In this document: piece by piece, positions 21,205-33,577 of the stretch
How the letters are laid out: each line of letters opens with the position of its first letter
Position numbering within the stretch: position 1 is the first letter of the stretch
Assembly: GCA_013115135.1 (NCBI GenBank)
Contig: JABANP010000059.1
Coordinates: forward strand, 124,001-188,000
DNA length: 64,000 nt
Origin: Perkinsus olseni
Taxonomy: Eukaryota; Perkinsozoa; Perkinsida; Perkinsidae
Reading direction: 5' to 3'
The notes under the pieces: model-generated
Told to the model about the DNA's origin: nothing
Database searches by the model: none
The model's input: only the letters and a program-made list of their open reading frames with translations
Translations under genes and position numbers: made by a program

Positions 21205-24200
21205 TCTCTACTGTTGGCGTTTCTTTTTCCTCGGCGCCTTGGACTTTCCTCCCTTCCTTTTCTTGCCCAATAACGCCAAGGCATCCGCGAGATCAGCTGC
21301 ACCCTCGCCTTGCTCTTTTTCTGAGATCTTGGTCCTGAATGGGGCAAGCTTTCTCCGGACCAGCACGGATAGACCTTCGAGGCCTCAGCCGTGACTACGC
21401 CCCCGCTACTTATCGGCTTCTTCGTCGTTCTTCTCTTCTTCATCCTCACCATCGGACTGCTCATCAGCCGTCCGTTTCTTGTCTGTTTTCTTCGACCCAG
21501 CCGTCGAGGTATCCAAATTGAGGATATCGTCGAAAAGTTCTCTCGCTTGGGATTGCTTCTGCATCTTTTCTTCCCACTCCTCGTTAGCCACCTTGAACCT
21601 AGTAGGGTTGAATAGTAAACGGGGCTGGCGATTCACAGTCTTCTACTCATGCAGCCCAAGTCGCTTCCACAAGACCATGTTTTTCTCTTTGATATCTTCC
21701 TCGATCTTCACCAGGCGCTCAGCCATTGTCTTGCGGACTGCGGCCTGAGCAACAGGCTATAGAGAGAAAGAAGACGAAAGTCCCTTCGACTTACATCAGC
21801 AATTGAGCTCTCCCACATTTTCGCCAAGACCCATGACCCAGCTGACGGTTGTGTCGCTAACTTCTCGATCAAACCATCGTGCTTCACTAATGCACGAATA
21901 AACTGCATTCGCTGTCCTTGCTGAATGGGGGAGTTGGAGTCGTCAATGAGCTGAAGACAATGAAACGCAATTGCTCCGGTGCGACTTTGTAACACTGAGG
22001 ATCTCGGCGACCCAATAAGTGTAACCCGCTCCTTACACTCTCTATGAGCCTTCCGCCCGCGCGATCAGTACAATACCCTATGACCGATGACTCTTCCTCC
22101 GACTTCTTGGCGTCGGCCAGAATCTGTGGGCCGAAGCCACTGACAAGAGGCTGGACCCTCCTGGCTGGGAACCGCAGGAGGAGGGTCGAAGCCAGGATAC
22201 ACGCTCCAGACGACAGAGGGGCCCGAGGAAGGGTGGACTGGGTGGGCGAAAGCGATAGCATAACACCTGCATGTAGGAGACAAATGTGGCCCTACTGCGG
22301 AAGCGTAAGACGGTGTTGTCTCACCCCACGCCCTCGGGAAAGCCTCGCTGCCCTTGATGCCCAGTGCTCCGAAGAATCGATCAGCGAAAAGCTTATAATG
22401 CTCGTTGACGTGGGCACATGCTTCACAAAGCTTCTGTAGGGTCGCCAGGTGACTGAGGCAGCAGACCGGTGCCGGAAAGACGATCGGAGAGATGCTTACG
22501 GTGGTGACGTCGCCGCCTTGGCCACAAGAGACTCTATCAAACCTTCCTTGCTCAATAGCTCATGCAGGTGGGGAGGCTCGCGGACGCTAGAGATGATCTG
22601 AGTCACGATATTCCCGAGGATCGACAACCCGACGATGACAGGCCCCCCGCACAACATAAAAGGACCAGCAATGCCCTCCCATACTACCGCCTGGAGGACG
22701 TAGAGGCCGAACCCTCCCTCGTATAGATTGTCCATCTCCTCACCCCCGAGGTCCTTCACGAAGCCCATAACTCCCGAGTGGAAGACTGTCGGCTGCTCGG
22801 TTGCACAGCGAGCTATGAACACCTCCAGTGACCGAGAACCGGGGCCAGAGCTCATCAGTCGCCGAATCGAGTCCGCGTCACCTGAATGCAGCACTATTTC
22901 AGATCAGCACTACCACGCACGATTCCGCTGTTCCATTGCAATGAACGACGACAACGCGGTTGTCCCAGTACTACCAAGTATTGACTTGAAGACTCCTTCA
23001 CTTGGGGAACCGACGGTCGCTAGCAACTGTATTGTAACTGAACGAGATGCTGTAATCTCCTGATGAGACAAGCGCCTTACCAGAGGAGGAGGGGTGCTCA
23101 CAGAGTTCGCTCAGCTGTTGTTGCTGTTGCGACTCGTCGCCTGTCTCGACGGAGTCTAGGCAACCACAAAGCTTGGCGATGAGCTTCGAACAGTACGTAG
23201 GGGCTGAGATGGAGGGAGCTTCTACGCCCACAAATGCCCGCTAAGCGCGCCTTGGTATGCAAGCTCCACGTATATGCAATGTTGCTCATCGCCGATCAGA
23301 TGGCGATCGCACCGGCCCGAGTCCTACCGCCCTTTTCAAGTTTATGCGACGGCAGAGTTAGTGCTGTATCCCGGCCGCTGGCAGCAGCGTTCTGTTGCTG
23401 CTGCTTCTTCTTTTTCTTCTTGTTAGAGCTCGTTGAAGGCTGTACGTAACCAGCTAACGTCAGTGCCAGAGAGCGTATCTGAAACCCATCCCGTTCCGAC
23501 CATCTTTACCGAGACGAACTTAGGACAATCGTTCGGACCGAGTCGCCTATTAAGGCGTCATGACTCGGGAAGGCATGCCATGGTCTGACTTACAATGTGA
23601 GTTGCGCAGGCGTCCCAGACCATGTCGGAGAAGTTCTCGATGATGTACTTCACAAGAGTCTTCAACATAGACCACACCTGCCAATGTCGAAATGGCATCC
23701 CCTAGGGCCGAACCCGGGCCACAATGCGACAAGACGACAGAGTTACCTGCTCATTATCCAACTGAGCTACTAGACACGCTACTGCCTCCTGCACGACGTG
23801 ACTGCCGTACTGATCGTAGTACCTGCCAAATCAATCATCATTCGAGTTCGTCTGCCCCGTGCATAACTCGGAAAAACGTTGTCTCACAGTTCACAAAACT
23901 TAGAAGTCCTGCAGTCTCAAACGAACCTCTATTACATATCCGTTTTCTCCAACAGCCTCGAGCAGAGGTCCACCAGCTCTTCTCCGAGATTGTTGTTCTT
24001 CAGGAATCGTACCTAGCACACTCGTATGTCCTCGCCAAGGGATTTCGAGTGGCGATACTACCAGTCTTTGCAAGTGCTTGCTGCCAGTTTGGTCCTGTAA
24101 CAGGAGCCCTTCCTGGCCCTTGAGCTCCTCCAATACGGCAGCAATCATTGGGAGATTGGCGGTGACATCAGCGAGAGGCTCTCCAGAGCTAGCCTCCCCA

Positions 24201-24515
24201 AGCTTGAGAACCTCTCCGACCGATCGGAGGTAACTACAAAGACCAGGGCCGAACCACCTCGCTCTCGGGAAATGCAACGGAGACAGGCTATTTCACCCAA
24301 GCATTCCAGCCGTTTAACGCCCCAAGCGTGAGTCCGATGCCACTCCCAGTACCTTGTCAGATCTTTCGCCTTCTCCTTCGCGGCCAAGCTGCGAGCAGGA
24401 GACCAGTTTCATTCCGCCTCGGAGCAGCGGTAGTGTTATCGTCGTTGCGGGTGTCGTCATCCTGCTGTTGTTGATACCCGACGCTCTTCCGTCTGTTGCG
24501 ACCGCCACGAGCCAT
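21205..24515 (-). CDS. NOP9: Nucleolar pumilio-repeat protein NOP9
   Basis: NOP9 is an RNA-binding protein of the small-subunit processome that acts in 18S rRNA maturation. From the ATG at 24515 the product begins with a basic segment (MARGGRNRRKSVGY), then exons with pumilio-like repeat cores: LLLQDQTGSKHLQRLV, NLYEGGFGLYVLQAVVWEG, GPGSRSLEVFIARCA and ATQPSAGSWVLAKMWESSIA. The C-terminal region has an ERLVKIEEDIKEKN helix, FKVANEEWEEKMQKQSQARE, then LFDDIL, which corresponds to the NOP9-specific tail (FLKRREAWE..LNSILED in animals). It ends in a Lys/Arg-rich nucleolar-type tail (GKKRKGGKSKAPRKKKR). Poly-Lys and poly-Gln tracts occur in exons near 23100-23430. The gene has about nine exons. 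Exon borders in the N-terminal third are uncertain. Confidence 0.75.
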
Positions 24516-24647
24516 TGGTGTACCAAGAATGAACTGCTGGCAACGTGCCTCTCCCTCGGTGAGCGTCACCCCCCTCAGACGATCGGGCATGCCCAAGGAA
24601 GGCTCTCGGAACTCCAACGCAACACGGGCCGGGGAGAGGGCAGTTCG

Positions 24648-24914
24648 TCACAACTTGGAAACGCCTCGTCTGATGCTGCACACAGCCACAAAGACAACTC
24701 CTACGATTGCAAGGACGGCTGGGACTGAAAGCTCCCACTTGAAGCTAGAGGTGTCAGTATAATCCTTCCCAAATGAAGGATGCATCGCCCGCTGATCAAC
24801 GTGCTTGAGCGATTCCGGTTGGAGAGGAAGGGACTGGTAAGATGCGCACAAATGCGGCTTCCGTTTCTGACGGCCGGCTGGACGATGCCTGACAGCGCTT
24901 GATCCGTTCCCCAT
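24648..24914 (-). CDS. Small predicted acylated single-pass membrane protein
   Basis: An 88-residue open frame with an ATG at 24914. It starts MGNGSSAVR, which fits the N-myristoylation pattern (Gly2, Ser at position 5-6), followed by a basic region (RQKRKPHLC) with a Cys that could be palmitoylated. It ends with one hydrophobic membrane helix (ELSVPAVLAIVGVVFVAVCS) and a short basic tail IRRGVSKL. It lies between NOP9 and the DTW gene on the same strand, about 130 bp upstream of NOP9. No family is recognised. An additional exon cannot be excluded. Confidence 0.5.
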   Translation of the reverse strand: MGNGSSAVRHRPAGRQKRKPHLCASYQSLPLQPESLKHVDQRAMHPSFGKDYTDTSSFKWELSVPAVLAIVGVVFVAVCSIRRGVSKL

Positions 24915-25194
24915 CGGAATGAAGCACGAGTAAATCGATGTGAATGACGAGATCCACTACGCTACGACGGCGAATTCAACAGTCGTGCCGAGAATTCGTC
25001 CAGTTGCTGTATTACGGAGTGCCGAAAGTCTGCAAGTTGAACGCTCGTACGACCGCCTCGAGGCCCTGTAGCAATCTGTACTCTTCGGCCGGGTAACCCA
25101 TCTCAGACATCAACAGGGCCGCGGCCTCTACCGTGCAGACTCTGACACACCGGCAAACTCGCATGGGCGGAAAGGTTAACCCTACCCAAACTAC

Positions 25195-26397
25195 CTATCC
25201 GCCTGACTCTGTGTGCGACACATAAATCGAGAAAGCGTCGTAGGCATCAGTCGGATACGGGGCACCGAACGGTCTATCCGCTCTGAAGCACGACGCCGGA
25301 CTCTTCCTCATTTTCGTCATGAAAAAGCCGAGAAAATGACTGACGTCGCAAGCGAAGGAAAAATGCCCACGGCATGAGATATGCAGGTAGCTCGTATACG
25401 AAATTACTACTCTGTAGTCTCTTGGCTTGCTTCCAAGTTCCATCCACTAGAATGATCAGAACCCTCTCTCCCTCGACGGCGGGGTCACTAGGCCGGTATA
25501 AAACACTCTCGGATCGGAGTTCTTCAACTGTTTTAGAATCGTTTGAAGGAAACAACACACAGCACCTGTACGTAGCGCTGGAAGGAAATTCCCACGATCG
25601 AACTCCGCTACCTAGACTTGCGTGCATCTATTGCCTCCTGTAATGCTATCATGTCTTCCTCGACCGAATCCACGTAACTGCCCAATAGCAGCCATTCCAT
25701 CGTCTGCATTGAAAGTACCCCGCACAGCCTCTCCTCCCAGAGTACATTTTCGCATCGTAGAGCTTCTCCAGGACCTTTCCGGTATTCGAAGCTCTATACC
25801 GTTCCTTAGCATGCATATACACGGCTATGTCGAAGTTAAGATAGCGCCTTTCCTCGCCAGTTGGGCGCATAGAGCGCAGCTCATCACACACGCAAAGCTT
25901 CTTCTTCATAGCACACTCCATGCACCTGAACAGAGGAGCCACTGCCACTCAGCCGTAGATACGCTAATCTCTGATTGACCCAAAGTGAGTTCTATCCCCG
26001 GTTAGGTGTTGCAATGGTATTCAGGCTTCAAGGGCCGTAATGGTGGGAGGCTCACCTGTGGCTGTGCTCAATCATAAGCTTGCTAGTCGCAGTAGTAATG
26101 GCAACACCAACTTTTTCCCGCTCTTCTCGAGGAAGATTCCCGAGCTGATGATGACAACGATCAGGAAGGCTTCTCTTCGAACCCTCAGACTGCTCTTTGT
26201 AGTACATGTTCAATCCGGGCACTGTTTATGGGCTTCTTGGTCTCCTTCCATTGCTTCTTATTCCACGCATCATTCGTTATCAATTTACCATTCTCCGTGG
26301 CTTCATCAATTACAGCTGAAGCCTCGGACTCAACGTTGTCATCCCAATCTGGGAGGCGCGCAACTAGATGGTCGATTGAGTGGGATCGATCGGCCAT
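25195..26397 (-). CDS. DTW-domain tRNA-uridine aminocarboxypropyltransferase
   Basis: DTW-domain enzymes of the TapT/DTWD family transfer the 3-amino-3-carboxypropyl group from S-adenosylmethionine to uridine, making acp3U in tRNA. The start is the ATG at 26397 (MADRSHSIDHLVARLPDWDD). Splicing joins KLMIEHSH to RCMECAMKKKLCVCDELRSM, the family's Cys-x2-Cys...Cys-x-Cys zinc motif. Later come YMHAKERYRASNTGKVL, then FLPALRTGAVLFPSNDSKTV, and LIILVDGTWKQAKRLQSS, containing the catalytic D-x-T-W motif with the usual following basic residues. It ends with FGAPYPTDAYDAFSIYVSHT. The joins at about 25930/26050 and 25590/25700 keep frame. The N-terminal ~90 residues are an extension before the zinc motif, which is longer than in bacterial members. 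Confidence 0.88.
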
Positions 26398-26486
26398 TCA
26401 AAGTTGAATTACTCGAAACAGCAGTTCGTAACAAAGCCAATCCTAATGCTGTTCGCTCACTACTGTACTACACGCACCGTGAACGA

Positions 26487-26762
26487 CTAGTCCGCCGGGA
26501 GCCAGTTGCCTGCGCGGAAGCCAATTCCCTTACGAGTCCTCAGCCCCAGGATTAACGGTGCTACGGTACGCTCGAAAAGCTGCTGCGCCCGACGAAGTTC
26601 GGCTGTCCGCTCTCTCTGCCAGAGCATCGCCTCCATACTACATCTACATCTCTCTAGGGAACGTTCTGAATACCACGATCTCAATGAAGTGGGACTGCCT
26701 TTACCTGTGCCCATTCCATCCATCGCCAATAATATACCAGGGCGAGCGATAACTGACTCCAC
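26487..26762 (-). CDS. Possible small gene, unidentified
   Basis: A minus-strand frame reads MLWQRERTAELRRAQQLFER, then TVAPLILGLRTRKGIGF and GNWLPAD with stop at 26487. The Arg-rich helix followed by a short hydrophobic piece looks like real coding sequence, and an upstream frame to about 26977 may supply a first exon. No domain is recognised and the gene boundaries are guesses. Confidence 0.3.
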   Translation of the reverse strand: MESVIARPGILLAMDGMGTGKGSPTSLRSWYSERSLERCRCSMEAMLWQRERTAELRRAQQLFERTVAPLILGLRTRKGIGFRAGNWLPAD

Positions 26763-27259
26763 AATATTGGAGAATTATAGTGAATATAGTAGAATATAGT
26801 GAATTCGAAAGCTCTATTGAGTGTCACTGAGTGCGGCAGTTCCTTCACTGCTGAGCCATCGTCGTTCGAGTGCGCATCCACATGTGACACATCGCTTGCA
26901 GGCGAGATGAGGGTATATGAGACCATTGCTACGCATAAAAATGGTATAGTTGACTTTCTTGTTGAACTCATTAACACTCATGTACACTGGTCATCTGTAT
27001 ACTGCTCCCCGTCGGAGTGATTCGAATCGTGCTGGCCAGATGCTTCGTGCTGCCCGAGTAGCGCAGAGTAAGGCTTCATCACCTCTCCCAGCTCCGCGCT
27101 ACATTACGAGCCGATACTAGTATGACCCTGCCTCGGAGCTACTGATCATACCGTACTAAGCAACACGACAAGACTCTAGTCCCACAACACCTTGACACAA
27201 GAGTACATCAAAGCGTCATCTAGCCGAAGTTAGGCAGCGGTCATGTGTGGCGACCCCCA

Positions 27260-28108
27260 TCAATGAGGGTTCGCTGTCCAGGTCCGTTTCTTGGGAGGCA
27301 GCCTCGACTCATCCCATCCCTCCCAAGACTTCTCCATCGGCTCCAGAGGAGCTGCAATCGAAGGCTGCCTCGACGACGCTGTTTCAAGCTCCGTCGGGAC
27401 TGACCCTTTGGATACTTTGGCCTGACCTTCATCGAGATGGTCACTTTTTCGACGACCTGACCTTCGGGCTCTCTTTCTGTTCGTCATCTTGGGCGCACTC
27501 GCTGTAGCCGATCCTGTACTCTGATATTCATCGGTGCTCAATGCCAGGTGTATCTTGAATTGAACAGCTTCTTCCCCACCCTTTGTTTTCACCCTTCCGA
27601 TACTCAGAGTCACTCGGGCATATGTGCCATCGTCCCGCCTGCTGGTCTCGTCAAAACACACATGTGTAGTGGCACCACGCATGTTGCTTAATTCTGGAAA
27701 CGTCGTCGCTACTGATTGATAATCCATCGAATCGCCTCGTTTTCGCAAAGAGTAGCAGTTTTCGTAAATGTAAGTTGACAGGGCGGATGTTTTCAGCCAA
27801 TACTCAGGATTCGAAGGCCGCCTTAGCTCGAGGTTGGTGAGGCCCGTCCTCCTGCCGTTCCCCAAGCGAAATCTCAAGTCCGCGAGTCTGGTCTTACTTT
27901 TGCCCTCAGGCATCTTGATACGCATTGTGACGTCCGCCATACCCTCTGGCAAGGGGTCCACAGCGGAACGATTCAGTTTGTACTTACCAATAGACGGCAG
28001 AGGCGGAATTTGGGCCTTCTGACTGGCCTCGGTCGTGAGAGCGAGCAGAAGAAAAGACAGCATGCGCAGCTTTCGCGATAGAACTAGCTGCCGGAGTAAC
28101 AGCTCCAT
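27260..28108 (-). CDS. Secreted or membrane-anchored protein of unknown function
   Basis: A single uninterrupted frame of about 280 codons, ATG at 28108. An N-terminal hydrophobic stretch (MLSFLLLALTTEASQ, preceded by a basic MELLLRQLVLSRKLR) predicts a signal peptide or anchor. The middle is a compact region with WLKTSALSTYIYENCYSLRK and GATTHVCFDETSRRDDGTYA, suggestive of a beta-rich fold. The last 90 residues are Ser/Lys/Arg/Pro-rich and probably disordered (KRARRSGRRK, PPKKRTWTANPH). I do not recognise it. Lack of introns and the secretion signal suggest a lineage-specific secreted family. Confidence 0.6.
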   Translation of the reverse strand: MELLLRQLVLSRKLRMLSFLLLALTTEASQKAQIPPLPSIGKYKLNRSAVDPLPEGMADVTMRIKMPEGKSKTRLADLRFRLGNGRRTGLTNLELRRPSNPEYWLKTSALSTYIYENCYSLRKRGDSMDYQSVATTFPELSNMRGATTHVCFDETSRRDDGTYARVTLSIGRVKTKGGEEAVQFKIHLALSTDEYQSTGSATASAPKMTNRKRARRSGRRKSDHLDEGQAKVSKGSVPTELETASSRQPSIAAPLEPMEKSWEGWDESRLPPKKRTWTANPH

Positions 28109-28639
28109 GTTGGAACTCAACAGTTGAGCGCAAGAAAGGCGTCCGGGCGAGCGAACTGCTGGGTGGATCGAACAATATCCCGTTGCGCCGACTCTCCCTC
28201 AAAGGCTTACGATTGAGAAAAAGAGCGAGGGAGCACTCCTCACCACCCGTCCCTAACCCAACACTGGTTCTCTTTCAAGTCTTCAACGAAACATACAATT
28301 CTGTTCCAGTAGCCAACGAAAAACTTCGATGCTGGAATTTACGTCAGACTCAGCATCCAAGGAATATGCCTTCCCGCTCAGTGACGATCGCGGGTGGTTC
28401 GAAGGTGCAGCACCGGCGACGCGCCCGTAGCGAGTCGCAAACCTGCCAGAGTCGAGACGGAGCCTTCGCGTTTCCGAGCTGAGGCCTCTCCCTCGTACTG
28501 GTGCAGGGATGATACATCCATAACTGCGTTCTGATGCAGCCAATCGGCAACTCTCGGCAGATGTGTCTGCAGCAGTCCACGGTATGCATGGGCCCTGACA
28601 AATGATGGACAAAAGAGTCCAGACGAACAACGGAGCTCA

Positions 28640-29978
28640 TCAATCTAGATCACTGAACCACTTGGAGTAACTGAGCCTTGGGAGTTTTGCGGTAATAAAA
28701 CTTTGATCCAAGCTCGGGAGAGGATGACGACGAAGCGACCAAATCGCAGGCCCTACCTGTAACCAGCCAAGAGGCAGTAGCGCCGAGGACACTCCCTTCG
28801 TAGGACTTCCAGCATCGCCTCTGCGCATGCATCGTAGGACATCGCAGATCTGTCGCATTCGAAGTACCTCATTCGAAATAACACACTGTAGGAGGCAGTG
28901 ACGGGAACTTCCTGTCGGGAAGCAAGACTTACAACCCCCCAGGCGAGTAAGCATTCTTCTGCTTCAGTCTAGCGAGGAGTGCATCTCCACAGCTTGCATC
29001 GAGCCTGACAAGAACGACAACAATAGTCTACACTATGTAACGAGAGAACACAGCGTGCAAAGCTGAGCAGTTTTACTCACTTCTTAGCTGGGCATTCCAC
29101 CACGTATCGGTTCTCACTGACAACCTCCGTCGCCTCGCTGTTCGTGATCCTCATATAAACTTCGAGGATGGGCGGGATCTGACCTGTTCTCTCCGGAGGT
29201 GCCGTGACCATCGATATCCAAACCTGAACGTCCCACTTGCGCAGTACGAAGTGGAATGGCAAAGTGGACCAAAGTGACAATTGCCTCCCAGATTGAGCGT
29301 GCTGCGACTATTGAACAACGCTCATTTGAAGACGACAAGCGTCTGTGTACATTGCCTCCTGGGTAAGATCGCCTACCAGTCGCAGCATCTTATCTCTCAA
29401 TGCTTTGAGGTCTCTAGGAGATTCATTTCTGCTGTTCTTGAGATCCCAGTCAGCCGCCAATTCATCACTGAGAATACTAGTGATATCCGCCGTTTGATTC
29501 CAGATAGAGAGGTGGAGTGGTGTGCCTGATGCAAGCGGATACCGCTCTCATCTTGATGTAGTCGAGTGTAGAGATAACAATCACTTACATTTATCGCCTT
29601 TCCGCTGAGAGTTGATATTGAAATGGAAATCGTTGCATAGAAGGCGAATCAACCTGAGTGCAAATTCCCATTGGTCCACGAGACGAGCTCAGCAGAGCCG
29701 ATGGGCTTACATCGGGTTGCGAGCCGATACCGCCAGATGCAGGAGTGTGTTGTGTTTGCTGTCCACGGGGTCCGACCATTCCGTTATATCAGCCGAGGAT
29801 ATTTCCTTCTTGATACGTGACAAGATCTGCCACCGTGATGGCTATGCGGCGGAGCTCATACTATCCGTACCTGTCTAGCTTTGTCTTCGTCTTTTTCTTT
29901 GAGCAGAGACCCGACCTCGGAGGACAGATCGTCACCCCTCCGACGTTTAGGAGGCGTCCGCCTCGGCGAAGACGACAT
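28640..29978 (-). CDS. Ankyrin-repeat protein with unidentified C-terminal region
   Basis: The ATG at 29978 starts MSSSPRRTPPKRRRGDDLSS, a basic nuclear-signal-like N-terminus. Spliced exons then read KHNTLLHLAVSARNPMLIRL, followed by DFHFNINSQRKGDK and TPLHLSIWNQTADITSILSD, then DLKNSRNESPRDLKALRDK. These are two to three ankyrin repeats, a protein-protein interaction fold. Further exons encode WDVQVWISMVTAPPERTGQI, ITNSEATEVVSENRYVVECP, LDASCGDALLARLKQKNAYS, YFECDRSAMSYDACAEAMLE and end RLSYSKWFSDLD at 28640. The downstream part is not a domain I know. About seven short introns; the join between the ankyrin exons and the WDVQVW exon is the least certain and could mark a gene boundary. Confidence 0.65.
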
Positions 29979-30233
29979 TCAATCTCCAGTGAAAATCCAA
30001 CCTATCTGTACAGATCTTTGTAGTCTAACAGTAACGCAACACGCCAAGAGATGAACTCAACCGCCTTATCCGAATATACCTTGCCATCCGTTATTACTCA
30101 CCAGAACTAGACAAACGCAAATCGCCCTATCGCCATGAGAAGCTACAATAGAAAAGTGCTTTCTGTGAAGGCATGCCCTGTAAAAAGCCAGTGTCGTTCA
30201 ATATTATTTTCCCCCAATAAAGGTTTGAAGGGG

Positions 30234-33200
30234 TCACTGCACATGTCCTGCCAGTCGTCTGATGATAGGCTCCACACGCCTACAGCTGAGCAACCACACC
30301 TCATCGGCAACGGTCGCCTTCAAGCCTGTGCTACTGACTTGAAAGGTAATCCGAGTCCCTTCTGTGATGCATATGAATGTTAACGCATGGAGGGTGAAGA
30401 AGGACCTAGCTCGCACCGGTTCGGTGGTCGCATGGAGCTGACGGCCCACTTGATTGAATCCCTTATACTGCAGTCGGCAGTGCAAGGTGTCATCTATGAG
30501 GTTATGCTGCAACACGTTGGGATAGCCGGAAGAGGCCTCTAGTGCCTCTCTATGGAAGAGTATGAAGTCGCCACTCCCTAAGTCAGTATTGCAACCCGAG
30601 GGCCCTTCCAGCACCCACCCAGCCAGTAGAGGTCACTTGGCGACCGTTGGGCAGTACTTCCGTTGAGAAGAGCTCCTGGTCGAGGGAAGCGCATCCCTGG
30701 GTTTCCCGTCTCCACAGGTATTACTCAGCTTGCAGAAGTCCCGTGATTCTCCAAATCTCATTGATCGATCCCAGGCCCCTGCATCAACGGCTTCCTCGTA
30801 TTCCGGGCTCATGACCAGAGCCTCTGCATGAAGGTGATGTCAACATGACTGTACAGTACACTCACCCAAGAAGCGCTCTGACGGCGTCTCCAATGCTTGG
30901 TCGACGTCCACCGGAGCATCGATATAGGTAGCTCGATAAACCGTATCAGGCCTCAAGAGGGTATCCACGGCCAGGAGCTCGAAAACTTGCGGAGCTGCTA
31001 GCGGAGAGGATACCGACCGCCACTGCGCAGTTGCTTACTGACTATGCTGTCAGTGTTCAGCTTGAGGATCCACTCCCCGGTAGCACGACCAAAGCCGACA
31101 TTGGCTGCAACACTATCGGGGAAAGTCCATAACCGATGACCAGGGAATTGGCGGTGGAGACTGTACGGTACAGTAACAATGCGTATCACTACTGATGGCA
31201 GCCTGCTGCTGCTCTCGAGAACATCAACCAATCTCGCTCTACCGGGCAGGGGCGCCCACTCGATCACCACCACTTCGCATAGTATACGGGACGAGTGGCA
31301 GCCGTATGCCGTCATTTTCAGCATGACTTGTAGACGTTTTACACAGTCGATGCCGAAATCATCAACCCGACTCGATACTACTATACTCAGCTTGGGCTGA
31401 TTTCTCAAGAGCATTCGGAGAGGAACGAACTGCTGTGGCAACCGAGGGTTGGAGAAGCCTTCGGAAGGACTCAGCGCCATTAAAGCTAGCATTCGATCTT
31501 GGATGAGGTCCGACGGCCCTTCCCAGTCAATGAGAGTGTGTATCTCTAGCTGCGGAGGTACTGGCCTAAATGCAAGCATTCCTAGAGCGTATACGGATAG
31601 AGGTCTTCATGCTGCGGTGAGATCGGTCGGCAAGGCCGCACGAAGCACATGTTACTTATTACTCATACTGGCTGCAGAACGTTCTTTGCGAGAGACCGAG
31701 ATCTGCCATCAATCGCGCGACGACAACCTACGACGACTAAATGTGACAACCACTGTGAGCTGCATGCACCTTCATCCACGGTGCGTCCTCTCCACCGTAG
31801 TGAGCTAACTCGGCCAGCCATACGGCCTGTTGTGGTAAGAGATCAGTGGACCACTTGAAACAGACTCGGCTCCTATTATCAAGGTCTAGTGGTAAGGGCG
31901 ACAGCGGGCTCCGCCAAGGATGGACGATCTCGCCGAGCGACCGATCTAGACGGCTCCCGAACACGTCTTGAGCCTGACGTAGACCTTATCATCAAGAAAC
32001 TCGACGTGAAGGCTGAGACCGGGAGACACGCAGCACAGCCAACTCCGTGATTGCTAATGCCACCTGTAATGTAATCGAGCGTAGGGCCGACAGCAGGTCC
32101 ACCACGGGGCAGGCTGTCCAACCGGAGCTATCCAGGCGTTCCATGCCGTGGTGGTAGAGTACTTGGGCCGCCGCTAAGGACCTCCTTAGCCGCCCGTACA
32201 TTGTGGTTTTCTAAAGAAACACGACGGCGAGAAGTGCGCAGCGGCAGAGAGTAGATCCCTGCTTGGAAAGGAATCCGAGGCCAGGTTATGGAACAACTCC
32301 ATCTAACGACTTCCTTGCAGTACTCAAGCAGACGAAGGCGCATGCGCTATAGCACGCATGCCTTACGTTTCCAGCACTGCTCATCTCCTCCACAACTGCT
32401 GCATCAGCTACCAAAATCGCCATCTTGAGAAGGTAGCAGAGCTGAGGGAGGAAGAGACCACAGTATATATTACGAGGCTGATATCTATCGGCCAACCACA
32501 GCCGTCGACCGAGCGGTCGTGAATACTGCAACCGACTCATCCACAGTCGACTCCGTTGGGATACACAACACGCATCCCTAGTACCATCCTTTCCGAGGCG
32601 CATCTAACTCTGCGTAGCGCCGATGCTCGAGCTGCTGCCTCGCTAGCGACCTCCTGGGCAACGAGGTAATTGGTTACCGCCGTGTGAAAGTCTGCCTCCC
32701 ATAGCACACTGATGCTGTAGACAGTTCCAGTGAGGGGTATATGCCCTGATAGCCACGGGCAGAACAAGGCAGTGGATACAGATCTACCCCAGGTCTCCGC
32801 TCCGGTTCCTTCCAACGAGAGTTCGGCTAGAACATCCTCTCCCTGAGAGATAAATGAAGTACTTCCGGTGCATGCAGTATCGCTGGCACGCTTATACTTT
32901 GCCGAGTAGCGCCCCATCGGAAGGTCCAGCTATTTTCCCCGACCAGCATTCGCGAGTCTCTCTGAGAAATTTCCATAACCCAAGCTACATACAAGAAGTG
33001 GCAGGCGTGCGATAGCACCCGCTCCCGTCGGCTATATAGCGACCGGGCAGATCCATCTCATTCTGGTGATGGATGAGATCGAACCTGGACAGGCAAGTGG
33101 CCTTTTCTCACAGGAGCAATGAGAGCGAGGGCATTCTACTGAATAGATCAGAGCACCAGGCGAGGGATATTGCGGAGTTTAGACTAGTATCATGCACCGC

Positions 33201-33486
33201 CCATCACCGATATATATACCCGGCTGAGTACCAGTCAAGATCTAGAGAGACTGCATCTCCTATGGGAAGCCGTTCGACAGGGGCTGCAGCAGAGTCCTCG
33301 GCAATCAAGCCCGGCAAGTACCTGATGTCTTTCGAAAAAGGCGAGGGTCAGTGAGAACGAAAGGCTCAGCTCGAATCGCAGCGCGACGCACATATTATTC
33401 TGATTGCTGAGCAGGTCCACTAGACTATTCCATGGGCTCCAGTAGGCACAGATCGGTGTGAGAAAGAAGCAAATGGAGAGCAACAT
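30234..33486 (-). CDS. Secretory-pathway GT-A type glycosyltransferase-like protein
   Basis: The ATG at 33486 opens with a hydrophobic signal (MLLSICFFLTPICAYW), placing it in the secretory pathway. An internal region, about 32540-33010, includes WLSGHIPLTGTVYSISVLWE. The catalytic-type domain at 30998-31579 shows LSIVVSSR, CEVVVIEWAP, VVIRIVTVPYSLHRQFPG, DSVAANVGFGRATGEWILKL and NTDSIVS. This is the order seen in a GT-A family with an NVGxRRARGExxLxxNxD signature, where the Asp near NTD binds metal and nucleotide sugar. The downstream exon (to 30614) has SGDFILFHREALEASSGYPN and IDDTLHCRLQYKGFNQVGRQ, matching the acceptor-side part of the same fold. Sugar specificity cannot be told. The last exon end at 30234 is tentative, and the gene has many introns. 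Confidence 0.7.
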
Positions 33487-33577
33487 TGCAATCGATTACT
33501 GAGGCGCACGCGATTGCCTCCAGAGCCTCTTCGTAAACGGGATAAATCAACTTCTCGGTGCTCCTTTGGCCGTTCCC

